Assembly: GCA_030386875.1 (NCBI GenBank)
Contig: CM059564.1
Location: forward strand, 70,513,436-70,577,435
Direction: 5' to 3'
DNA length: 64,000 bases
From: Morinoia aosen
Taxonomy: Eukaryota; Arthropoda; Malacostraca; Amphipoda; Talitridae
The first letter of the stretch is position 1, and every line of letters begins with the position of its first letter. Below, piece by piece: positions 36,902 to 48,010 of the stretch. The notes beneath the pieces are model-generated. The model worked only from the letters and a program-made list of their open reading frames with translations, was not told the origin of the DNA and ran no database searches. Position numbers and translations under genes: made by a program.

Positions 36902-37222
36902 ACACATTTATTGTAATTTGACTCCTCATGAGGGTAAATGAGAAGAGATTTACTCTTTTGCCATTGATTAATACAACTTACAAATGTATCCTCCAATATA
37001 ATACAAAAATTCATTTAAGTTCTCACTGATTTGGTCAAACAGTTTTGCATACCATATCACGAAACTGACATATACTGAATTCAAGTGAAAACAATTGAGG
37101 AAAATATACGGTTAATATATTCTTGAAAATAAGAAATAATAGTGAAGGCTATGATGTTATTTGGAATCAAATAATAAATTATCAAGAGCTAGAATAATTT
37201 AGCTCCAAACCAGATACTACTA
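36902..37222. other. Noncoding, nothing recognised
   Basis: AT-rich sequence between the hairpin and the left end of the large transposon; the last two bases are the TA flank. Confidence 0.6.
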
Positions 37223-37337
37223 CCCAGTCGGAAATTATGGTGTGCATCGTCGATGATTATGGTCGAATATGGCCTACAATATTGGTTGTTTATTATCTAC
37301 GTACCTACCATGTTCAACCAAATATGGGGTCGAGTAT

Positions 37338-37653
37338 GGCCGGAATGTCCCTAATTTTTTCCATAAATAACCATAATACAATACCATATTTTCACCATTA
37401 CCGACCATTGCCGACTATATACATTTCGTCCGCACAGCCATGATCGACCATAGTACTACCTATATATACCTAAATCTACTATTTCCAACCTTATATGGGA
37501 AGCCATTAAGGCCGGGATGTCCCTAATTATTTCCATAAACAACCATAATACAATACCATGTTTTACCATTATCGAGGATATAAATTTCACCCGCTCAGCC
37601 ATGATCGACCATAGAACTGCCTATATATACCTAAATATCTTCTCTTTTCAACC
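37338..37653. repeat. Subterminal tandem duplication, left end of large transposon
   Basis: Two units (37338-37490 and 37510-37653) starting GGCCGG(A/G)ATGTCCCTAAT and containing CATGATCGACCATAG(T/A)AC. Motifs such as GACCATA and CAACC recur within and between units. Confidence 0.88.
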
Positions 37654-38380
37654 ATATACCGTATGAGGTGATATTATAGGTAGGATATCAAAATTTATTA
37701 TTAAGCAACTTTATTTTAAACAAAAATATTTCCTATGCAGCCCTTTATCTAGGGGTTAGATGTATATTTATTACATAGTTAATTTTTTTTTTGGCAAGGG
37801 CGAATAAAAGATTTCACATCAATAGCAAAATTTATTGCAAAAACCACATCAATAATCCTCTTCTTTCATATCACGCAGAAATTCATCTCTTCTCAACCCA
37901 ACAGCTTGCGAATGCTGTAATATTGAATGCAATAAAGTCATCTACCTAAACATAAAATACTGAAAACAGAAAAGTGGTTAAGGAAACAAGTATAATCGAA
38001 CAAAAATCAATTTTACAATCTATAGCCTATGTAAAATATCAGGTATACTTATCGCAAATACAGAAGCTTTATGTTTACAAGAAAACGTGCCCTTTCTTGA
38101 CATCAATAGAAAATAATTTACATTGATTCTTTGGAGTCAACGACTATTTTCACATCCAGTTTTCGTATACAACTAAACTCGTGCAGAAAAAAAAATCAGT
38201 TGAATGGACTCCCTAATTCCTTACAATATTAGTAGGAAAGTAAAATACAAATAATATAACCTCTAGAGCAAAAGGAAAATAGTGGGCACTGTTAACAGAT
38301 ACTAAACCACAAAAAATTGGTCAAACAGAGGCGCTTCAGACAAGTACACAAATCACTGACATAATGAACAATTTCTAGAA

Positions 38381-38779
38381 ATTTTAGTTAAAAAAGGAAG
38401 ATTAAGGACACAAATTTTGAAACCATTTTTTACGAAACTAGAATAAAAAAAATAAAAGTGAACGTTTCGACCAAAACAGTGGTCATTTTCAACACTGGAA
38501 AAGACAAAACACAAATAATCAAAAATCAATTGAAAGTAGTCAATACGAAAAGAATAGATAGACAAGTAACTCGTAAGCTGTAGTTTTTACTTGCCAATCA
38601 ATTCATTTTGTATTGACTACTTTCAATTGTTTTTTGATTATTCGTGTTTTGTCTTTTCCAGTGTTGAAAATAATCACTGTTTTGGTCGAAACGTTCACTT
38701 TTTTATTTTTTTTATTCTAGTTTCGTATGAAATGATTTCATGAATTGTGTCTTTAGCCTTCCTATTTTTAACTAAATTT
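38381..38779. repeat. Foldback repeat, arms about 187 bp
   Basis: Arms 38381-38567 and 38590-38779 are reverse complements with roughly 88 percent identity by eye, with a loop of about 22 bp. Each arm contains GTGAACGTTTCGACCAAAAC and GTTTTGTCTTTTCCAGTGTT. The CGTTTCGACC context resembles motifs near the ends of Penelope-like elements, but no coding part is present. It is probably a nested insertion in the large transposon. Confidence 0.88.
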
Positions 38780-39533
38780 TACTGACATGTAAAAGACAGC
38801 AAACAAAGCAACCATTTCATAAGTTACACAGCTAGCCACGGCAGTACAATAATTGCATTGGTAAGCGGAGAATAATTATTGACCTATCAACGCAGTAAGT
38901 ACGATAGAAATGACAAGCTTCTTCAAAATAACTCTGCAGTCAAGAAAACAAAAGGACAAAGAACATAACCTCGGTGAGTTACGAGTTCAAGAGCAGGGAT
39001 AGAAAATTGAACGAAACACTCGCCCAATGCAAAATTCGCTATTACACCCAGTCGTAAACATCTCAAATCACTAAGAACAACATCACCTAGCTAATTAAGT
39101 TCAATGAAGTACATGTTTCGACAAATTTCAAGTCTAGAAGATATCGTTACAAAATTACCCGTTCACCAGAATGTGTCACAATGAGGGTATGCCGCCTGGC
39201 TGCAGTAAAAGAAAATAAAAAAGAAAATATTAATAATAATAAAAATTAATGAATGGTTGAATGAAAGGTACTCCTAAGCAGGCCTCCAGATGACAATAAA
39301 TTTTGATCAACGAGTACAGTATATTTGAGTCAAATTCATAACCTAATTGATAATACTCAACATAGGAAGCCGGAGTTTAGAAATTTCTAACTCAAGCAGC
39401 CTGCTATGAAATCCATTCTACCTAAACTGGGAAACACTAGAAAGCGTTCTGAAAGGTTAAATAGATCAGAGCAAAACGAAAGTGTGATCGCTGTTATGGG
39501 ATGCAGATGAACAACCTGCAGATAAAGATTTAA

Positions 39534-39786
39534 ATAATGAAGGGACCATCTAGTATGGACACGTACACGGGGAATCTATGCGCGAGGTGTGTATCCCACA
39601 CAGGATACCAAGTGCATAGAAACAGCAAGTCAAGAAAGAAGTTCGAACAAGAAAAAGTTCAAGAAGAAAGTAGGAGGTACTGCAGAAAAGGATAGCAGTG
39701 AACCGGAAAAGCGGGTCCTTAACTAAACAAAACCTATTCTATTTCAACTAAAGGAAAGCCTACCTAACCGTCACATCGGGACAATC
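39534..39786. repeat. Direct repeat copy A (pair with 44581-44834)
   Basis: About 253 bp starting ATAATGAAGGGACC and containing CCAAGTGCATAGAAACAGCA are repeated in the same orientation at 44581-44834 with about 85-90 percent identity. Copy A lies just past the stop of the DUF4806 gene; copy B lies in that gene's first intron. Confidence 0.9.
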
Positions 39787-39840
39787 TACTTGGGAGCGTG
39801 AATGCCCATAGATACAATAGTTGTATCCCCCTGGGGGGAC

Positions 39841-39990
39841 CTGCAGATAAAGAACCTGCAGATTAAGAAACTGCAGATGAAGAACCTGCAGATGAAGAAC
39901 CTGCAGATGAAGAACCTGCAGATGAAGAACCTGCAGATGAAGAACCTGCAGATGAAGAACCTCCAGATGAAGAACCTGCAGATGAAGAAC
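39841..39990. repeat. 15-bp coding minisatellite, about 10 copies
   Basis: The unit CTGCAGATGAAGAAC is repeated almost perfectly. On the minus strand it encodes GSSSA in the last exon of the DUF4806 gene; on the plus strand it would read EPADE or NLQMK. A related single unit (AACCTGCAGATAAAG) stands at 39513-39530, outside the array. Confidence 0.95.
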
Positions 39991-42900
39991 CCGCCGGTGC
40001 TATTTGTTGGTCATCCGTGTCTCCACTGAAAAAAAATATTAATTGAGACATAAATTAAATTCAACTTTTGTGATTTAAGATTCCCTGCCAATTACTAGAA
40101 GCAATCTGTACAGGAAAGCACAAGGCACCATGAAGAAAACTGCTCAACACGGGGAATCCATTTGAAGAACCATGTACCACAGTGGAGGTTCAGCGCATAT
40201 AAACAAGGTATTCTGCAAGTAGAATATGACTTATCCTTTAAGAGCAGCATAGTAGAAATTCTGGGAAGTTATGAAGAGGGCATGAAAGACATGTTATAGA
40301 GACCTAACTAGTACGATTTAGGGACTCGTACGTATGACCGGGACATTCGGAAAGCCTTTACCGAAATGGAGAAGCTATCTTCCTACATGTCACCGACGCA
40401 TCCATCAAAGTCACAACATTCTTCCAAGGCCATGTGCGCACGTTTCTGTTTGAATTTTTATTGATATAATTTATTCCTATTGCTTTTCTACTACACAACA
40501 TGCATTAACAAATAGGGTTTTCATCAAGAGAATTTGAATACTACGTATCAAACGAGGGACATATTGGATATTTAGTGTGTCTTACAATTGTCATAAGATT
40601 ATAGAATTATTCTCATCATTCTTATTACTGGCAAAACCGACGCAGATTCCACAAAGTTTTTCCAAGTGTACTCGGACAGTAGAAAATAACTTTGAGTAGC
40701 TAATTCATCTGTAGAATTTGTATTACCAATTTTCAGTTAATATTACATTTATTGAATGAAACAACATCCATACACTTAGGCTCAGATTATACCCCCAACA
40801 TTATATCTCTACAATGATATATATATATTATCATAAAAACTAACAAATATTTCTATATAATTATAGGAAAAATATGTTGTTAATGAAGCTTAATATAACA
40901 ACTCACATTACGTTCCCCATTGCTACGGAGCGTCGACCGCCATCCCAGTCAGGGACAGATTTGAAAACGGCTACTACAGCAGTGGCGAAATCCTTCAGAG
41001 CAAGCTCAGGGTGGATGAATTTCCACGCATCTGGTAAATTGAGATGTTATGAGTGTTCAGACACGTTAAATCATCACGGGTGCCAGCGCATTAACACTAT
41101 ACAGGGGGAGATCATGTCTTGAAAATAATGCAATGGTTATCATGTTAAAAAAATGAGATACTTAACCTCAGATAAACATACTGAAATTTTTAGATTTTTT
41201 TTATATGCATCGATCTTAAAATCTGCTATATGCATCTATCTTAACATCTGCTATGGATTCATCGTCAGACTGAGTCAAATCTAGTCTGTAAAGTGAGACG
41301 AACAGAGTGAATGGTTTTGAATTGGTTTGAAGTTGATAGATGCAATAAAATGTAGCAGCTATTCATGGCACACTGATGAAAATATTGTTATGAGTGATAA
41401 ATAACATTTCCTAATTATTTCAATCAATGACATTCCGGTCAGCTACCGTGGAAATTTTTTTGGCAGTAATGACCTTATTGTTAAATCATGACCATAATCA
41501 ACTTCAACATACCATGACAAAATTTCATAGCTTGATGGCTTCTGAAACTGAGTTTTGTTGGCTTTCTTAACGGTCCAAGTCCCGTCCAGCTGAAAGAAGC
41601 CGCTAAATGCTTCGTCATTAGCCTCCTAATGATTCGCCGTACTGTTTCACATGACGACCTGCCTCCAAGTTCTTTAAGAGCATCAAGCTGAAATTAGAAA
41701 GCATGATTACATTAGTTACTGAAATAATAAAACAACTTAAAGAATACTAAAACCCTACGCATGATATATGTATACCCCATGACATGGTCAGGGTTCAATA
41801 AAAAATTCATCACTCCCACTCCAACACTCACTTAATGATATGACTCAAAAAAAGTCTTGTTAAAAAAACGTATTTTTCTACGGAAAAAATACGCTCGCGA
41901 AAAAACTGTACAATTTTCGTTATTTTTTTGGGAAAAAAACGGATCAAACACCATGGAAATATGTTGTTTGTTAGATACTGTGTTTTAAATACTTCAGCAA
42001 TGAATAAAAACGTTTCTAATAAATCAGTGTACGCATCAGAGATAGTTCTATGTATATTTATGACAATCTAATATTCCCCTGATGCCGTGCAAAAATGTGC
42101 TGTATTCCATTTATTCCCTAATTACTCCATTCTTAAAATTAAATTAACCTAATCTTTTTAAGCAAAAAAAATCAATATTGTAATCATCTTTCCACTACTG
42201 TTGACAAATTTTACTTAGTGACATTCAGTCGAGTTCCAATTTGGCTAGCAAAACTTGGCAATTGACTACTGTGGACGATGCTCATGAAGATTCTCTCCCT
42301 GCAGTGCACATTAGGTAATCCCAAGTTGCAGTTTGACTGACTCAAAAAGTGATTCAGAACGTTCCCAGGGTTCCATTGATTCAAATTCTCTAGCTGCAGC
42401 TAGGCTCAGCAGCTTGAACATTTAAAAAGGTGGTAGCAATTACAATTTACTGATACTATGGTAGCGAAGTCAGAATCCGAGACAATCTGCAGGAATGAGA
42501 CATTTTTGGAAAGTATGGTCAGCAATGGGGGTGTTGTAGTCTTATGTGAGACCATAAAATATACGGAATCAGAATCAGAATTATTTCATTCAACTTTCCA
42601 ACCTCACAGTTACACAGCTAGCTATGTACTACACTATATTACTCCTACTTCAACTTTGATGGTTCTGTTTGCCACTTTGTTTACTTGCTTTTTTGAGCTC
42701 TCTCATAATAACATATATCTAGTCAAACATTCAGAAGGCGATTGAACAATAGGAATATCATATTAAATTAAATTCCTGAACAATGAATAGGGTCATAACT
42801 AATATACGTCTTGTTTTGAGTGTATACATAACTAGGTGATATATTATACAAATATCAAACTCGTTTTGTTCGAGGAATAAAACAGCCAAAGCATTTAAGG

Positions 42901-45733
42901 AAAACATTGTTATACATTGAACGTTTTTGGCACTCGACCCATCTTCAGCAAGTAATAACTGAAACAAAAATAATATGAATAACTGAATCTTTTTGAAACT
43001 GAAACTAACTCCTTTTTCAGCTATGTTTCTAGTCAGCCTTAGATCGCTCCGTGTACAGTGCACCTCCTAAATTGACGTTCCATATTATCAATAAGCAATT
43101 GAATCAACAAGCAACAAGTTCAGCACATTAATTAACTTACAAGTCCTGGAGTTTGAAGTAAAATGACAAGTTCTTGCTGAGTCTCAGCTGGTGGAGGCAG
43201 TCCAGTCTGCCTTGATAGCTGCTGCTGCTGCTGCTGCTCGGCATCTTCTTTGGCCAATTTTTCTTCATGAAGCATCTTCAGAATTTTATCCAACTTCTTG
43301 GAATTGATGTCTTGTGTTTTCTTCAAGGCTAGAATTTCCCTTGACATTTCCATCACAGATGCAAGCATTGACCTGTAGTTTAAACACACACCAGAACTAA
43401 AAGTTAGATGAAACATAACTATGTGTTTTCATGTTTTTTGCTTTTATGTTTGTAGTTACTTTCTGAATTAGGAATCAGCTAATTTGGTGCGTTGATTAAT
43501 GCAGATGCCAGAAAATTCTGGTAGAAATAAGGCAATCATTACCTAAACACACGTCTTACACAATGAAAGTACAAAGAACAAGCTGGAATACCTTCGATGT
43601 AATACATTTTGAACACAACCATATGATATACATGAACCACACGATCATGTTCCCCTGACGTTCTTCCAACAATGCCTTGATTTTATAGCTAAATATTGCA
43701 ATAACCTTAGCATTTATCAATTTCCTAAATAGCTACATATAGACGATATATATATATATATATATTTACATTGGTGTAAAGTTGATTTGTACCTACCAAT
43801 TACATAAATTATCTCATAGCTACAATGCTGCCCAAACAATATCAAAGAATGCAATACGAATGGATCTAAGTAGGGAAAAAGGTTTAGGTACTACCAACCT
43901 CTCTGGAGCAGACATAGCATTGTATCGAGGAAGTAGCGACACGGTGCTATTCAGCCTACTAGGGATTTCTTCAACAGATGACACACAATCTGTGCTAGTG
44001 TATCCATCTGTCTCTGCAGTTGTGTACAGTTTTTTCTTACATCCAGCAAACGTTTCTGTAAAAAAAAAACAATATAACATGGTTGCTTGACATAAAAATG
44101 CTGACATCAAATACAAATAATACAATACACATTTAATTACACTAAACTAGGTCATGTTTGAAGATTATATGACTATTCTAGATTGTTTGATCACCTGAAA
44201 ATATAATACTTTACTCAAGATTGTATTTAACTGTAGTAGATTATGAATAAATAATGGCTCACGTGCGATGGGTGCCATTGTCCGATATGCATTTGGCACC
44301 CTCTCTAACCACACATATATTAGTATGTACCGATACCATTTTTTTTTGTTGCTACTGCTAAGGCTACCTACTTTCTGGCTGATGCAGATACTCTGACACT
44401 TGAAAATACCAACACTTTAACGAAAATATTAAAATAAAGCCAGTAGCTATAAGCCCAACAATGATTTTTTAACACAATTAGCTATTGGAAAGTTTTCCAT
44501 TGAGGTCGGTGATTAATAGAAAAAAATATTTGGTTGTTTAAGCCTCCCAATCTGCTATAAAGGCAATCTAAAGAGAGGGAATAATGAAGGGACCTTCTAG
44601 TATGGACACATACATGTGGAATCTATGCGCAAGGTGTATGTCCCACACAGGCTACCAAGTGCATAGAAACAGCAAGTGAAGAAAGAAGTTCGAATAAGAA
44701 AAAGTTCAAAAAGAATATAAAAGGTGCTGAAGAAAAGGGTAGCAGTGAACCGAAAAAGCAGGTCCTTAACTAAACAAAACCCTATTTTATTGCCACACAA
44801 AAAGGCCTACCTAACCATCCCCTCGCGACAGTCGGTGAATAATTGTCAATGTTTTTATGTACAAACATATACGAAGACATTTTGTACAATAAGAATTTCG
44901 GAGCAAATGCATCGTTATCAAGTCAGAGCGCATTCAAGTTTAATGGCAATAGCACTGGCATAATTCCACAACAAACAGAACTGTTCAGCTCACATCTAAG
45001 CTTGGTGACGTTAGGTTACTGTGCAGTGCTATTCTTTCTGCAAAATTTATTGCACTAACAATATCTCAAAAAGGACTTGTTTGTGGCAAGATTGTTGGCT
45101 ATTTATGTTAATATATCTAATAATATAATATTACCCATACATTTTAGATAGGCAATAATAAACTGCAGTTGCTATCTTGACCATATTGTGGAGAAAAATA
45201 ACAATGAAATCCATTATATGGAGAAGTGTTGACATTGAATGACTATGGGTAAAATATCTGCCAGATTTTGACAAAACTTGACACCAATGAAAATCGCAGA
45301 TACTTCCAATACCAATTCATTGGTACATCACTATAAGGTAAACAAGATTTACAACTCTAGTTTCAGTGTGGACAACTTGTAAATAAATATATAGCTACCG
45401 TAAGTTGCATCATGAATAAAACAAATAAAGAATATGAAACTCCTAAACAATGACTTATTTTAACCCATGGAAATGAAATAAGTGGTAAGATAAAAAATTG
45501 ATAACTTACTTGAATGTGTAAGTAATTTAACTGAAACTGGTACCCAGTTCTCATCTGCTGCCAGGCCTTCAGACGCTCGAGCTCTAACTTGTTCCAAGTC
45601 GTTATTCTTTGGCCACAGACATTTCAGTTTGTTTTTTTTTCATTAGGAGCCACTGCTTGGGGATAACTTCATGACTATTGTCACAAAATTGTACTCCACA
45701 GTATTTCTTGGTCTCAGCACTGTCAAAATTCAT
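39863..45733 (-). CDS. DUF4806-domain protein, six exons, in the large transposon
   Basis: Exons on the minus strand: 45733-45510, 44055-43899, 43372-43141, 41687-41513, 41030-40907, 40025-39863. Introns are GT-AG and all five phases agree (1, 2, 0, 1, 2); total about 357 codons if one A is removed from the A9 run at 45632-45640, which otherwise breaks exon 1. Exon 1 holds the N-terminal family pattern (VIPKQWLL, then KCLWPKNNDLEQVRARA). Exon 3 is a coiled coil with seven Gln. Exon 4 holds the DUF4806 domain (LGGRSSCETVRRIIRRLMTK, FSWTG). Exon 5 ends near VPDWDGGRR. Exon 6 is a GSSSA repeat. DUF4806 has no established biochemical role; it is frequent in arthropod mobile-element-associated proteins. 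The ATG lies 20 nt past the transposase stop. Exons 5-6 rest on splice phase more than on homology. Confidence 0.75.
43742..43766. repeat. (TA)n microsatellite
   Basis: About 11 TA dinucleotides, in the second intron of the DUF4806 gene. Confidence 0.9.
44581..44834. repeat. Direct repeat copy B
   Basis: Second copy of the 39534-39786 sequence, same orientation, starting ATAATGAAGGGACC and ending around CTACCTAACCATCCCCTCGC. Confidence 0.9.
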
Positions 45734-45753
45734 TATTCGTCTTTCACTTCTAC

Positions 45754-47940
45754 TTAGTTGTTGTGGGAAAGAACCTGCACAACAAATTTGATTTTATGAG
45801 GGAAAATTATCATTTTTGATGAAACATTTTTGAAAGACACCCAAGTTGCATTACTTGTTAAATTGTATACTTTGAAAATGCCTACTTTTGATGAAGGCAA
45901 AGGCTCGGTAAAGAAATCTAATTTTCGCGTGAACTGTGAGAACAATAACATTATTTCATTTTCACACTGATGGATTTCAATCACAAATCCAATGGTACCG
46001 TCTGCAAGCTGTACACAACTGTTTTTTTTCCGAGTAAGATTTTATTTTAAGACAGGAATTGTTTTTCATGGTTATTTTTTTGTAGCATCTTCCAGCTTGT
46101 GTCCTTTCACTGCACTCTTTGTTCAATATTTTGCAGCAGTTCACCCATTTTTGTTCTGTCTCGTTCTCGTGTTTCCAGTTAGAGTTAGTATAAGCAATAT
46201 GTTTACAGATTTGATTGAGGGGCTTATAGCCTGATCTCACAGCACTTTTAATGTGAGTACCTAAAAAGATTTCAAACGGAAAGCAAGATATGTTTTCAAG
46301 ATTTCCATACTTGAGGTAATCTTGTGTGAGATGAATCATAGAGTGGACATTGTAAGAAATGAAGCCTCTCCCGAATAGCTTAGCTGATTTTTCAATGAAT
46401 ACATGGAGAAAACGTTCAATTAGGTCAAGATTATTTTCTTGATTATCTAGTAAAAGCAACCTCATTGCCAATGAGAAATGCAAGAAGCTTTTATACACAT
46501 CCTTACTCACAATTTTAGAGCTACACAAAACCACAACACCACAGTATAATAGGAAAGTCCTGTACTCAGATGCTTTCCAGTGCACCATTTTTTCGATACC
46601 ACCTTCTAACTTTCTTGAAAAATCATCAGGTAAATACGTGGAACACTGTAGCAACTTTTCATTAAATTTCATTTTTCCTTGTGTATTCATATGCATTTTT
46701 TTTGGCATGCTCTACTAGACTTGAGTCTGTTCAAAAATCTTTTGATGGAACCTAGTAGGCAACAGTGCATGTAATCAATCACAAAGTTGCTCACCATATT
46801 ACATCCAAATTCTTCTAATGGAGACTTTGAGGATGACTTGTGGTGATCTTCATCTCTGCGCTGCAAAAAGCTGTCATCTGTCCTTTCAGCAGAGTGAAGT
46901 GCAGGGAAGACAACAGTGCCATCATGGTACTAGCCATGTTGAATGCAGCGCTCACAGCTTGAATAGCCACTGTGGCTGACTATTTCTTTGAGCGTTGATC
47001 TCACAGGGGCATCGCACACAAATGGTCCTAGGTTCACTACAAATCCTTTCACTGCCAGAGATTGTCGTAACTGAACAAAATCACTCAAGAACTGTTCAAG
47101 AAATTCGTTGGTTGGAGGCATGTGATGAGCACATATCTTATTAGTGCAAAATATTGCTGCACAGAATATATGACTGGGAATTTCTAGTACTTGCAACAGG
47201 ATTGGATATGAATTGTATCTAATAGAAGCATTAGTGATTGGTAATCCATCGATGTTAATTTTGATATGTAATATTTCAGGTTGATTAGCTGCTGAATAAG
47301 CTGAAATATATTCTTCTAGCTGAATCCACCAGGATGAAAAATACGCAAACTCACCATTACCCATGTTTCTTACGTTGAACTCGTCAACTTTGGGACACAA
47401 AGTTTTTACAGAGATAGCCAAGCCTGGATATCGTGGAGCTAACATAGTTAATAATCGATCTACTGCTGCATGGGGAACTTGTTTCTCTGCCTCAATCCAT
47501 TTTTTCATGGTAGTTTGAAGAAAATCAGCACAATCAATAGTGCATGTATCAGCAGCGTGCACAGTGTCACCAAGGATGTTATCAAATAAATTGTGTGATT
47601 CATCACTGGAACTCTCACAACTGCTCAACTGAATAAACCTAGCTGGTTCTAGAGGTGGCTCACTGCACCTTACTTCATCTTCAGAAGTTGAACTTTCTAC
47701 ACCACTCTCTTCTCTATCTATTGATATAGGTCCACTTGTCCCTTTACCAGTTAATAATGGAGTAGGAATGATGATACAATTATCTTGATAAGCATCACAC
47801 CTTTCACAAGTACAATCATCTCTACCAACACACATACAATCACTACTACTAAGCTTAGGCCTTGTTTCACCATCATCACTGTTTTCTGTTGATATTTTAA
47901 TGCTTTGTTTCACTTGTCGTCGCTTTTGCTTCTCAGACAA
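45754..47940 (-). pseudogene. EnSpm/CACTA-like transposase (DUF4218/Tnp2 type), broken
   Basis: About 730 codons in one line of homology. The N-terminal third is Ser/Cys-rich (CMCVGRDDCTCERCDAY) and acidic. The catalytic part has IKINIDGLP near 47260, FVCDAPVRS near 47010 and GYSSCERC just before an in-frame TAG at 46930-46932. It continues with DGTVVFPALH, FVIDYMHCCLLG, then after a frameshift at the A8 run 46696-46703 with KASEYRTFLLYCG, FISYNVHSMIHL and FPFEIFLG. A second A8-run frameshift at 46022-46029 leads into FTEPLPSSKVGIFKVYNL and a stop at 45754-45756. There is no ATG at the front: a splice acceptor (TTTTCATCAG|TTG) precedes 47940, so an upstream exon is expected. The protein would excise and integrate the element. 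One nonsense codon plus two homopolymer shifts mean either early decay or partly assembly error. Confidence 0.85.
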
Positions 47941-48010
47941 CTGATGAAAATATTTCCTTTCCTCATTTTTGTCAGATTAAGTCACGCCTTCACACGAAAG
48001 GTCACTCACG

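Noticed and set aside
39802-40029. Plus-strand NLQMK repeat frame as a gene
   Set aside because: The minus-strand reading fits a spliced gene with correct phase and acceptor; the plus-strand frame has no such context.
41481-41512. DUF4806 gene ending in exon 4 at the TAA 41481-41483
   Set aside because: Possible, but GTATGT at 41512 is a good donor and splicing to 41030 keeps phase and leads to a plausible further exon; kept only as an alternative.
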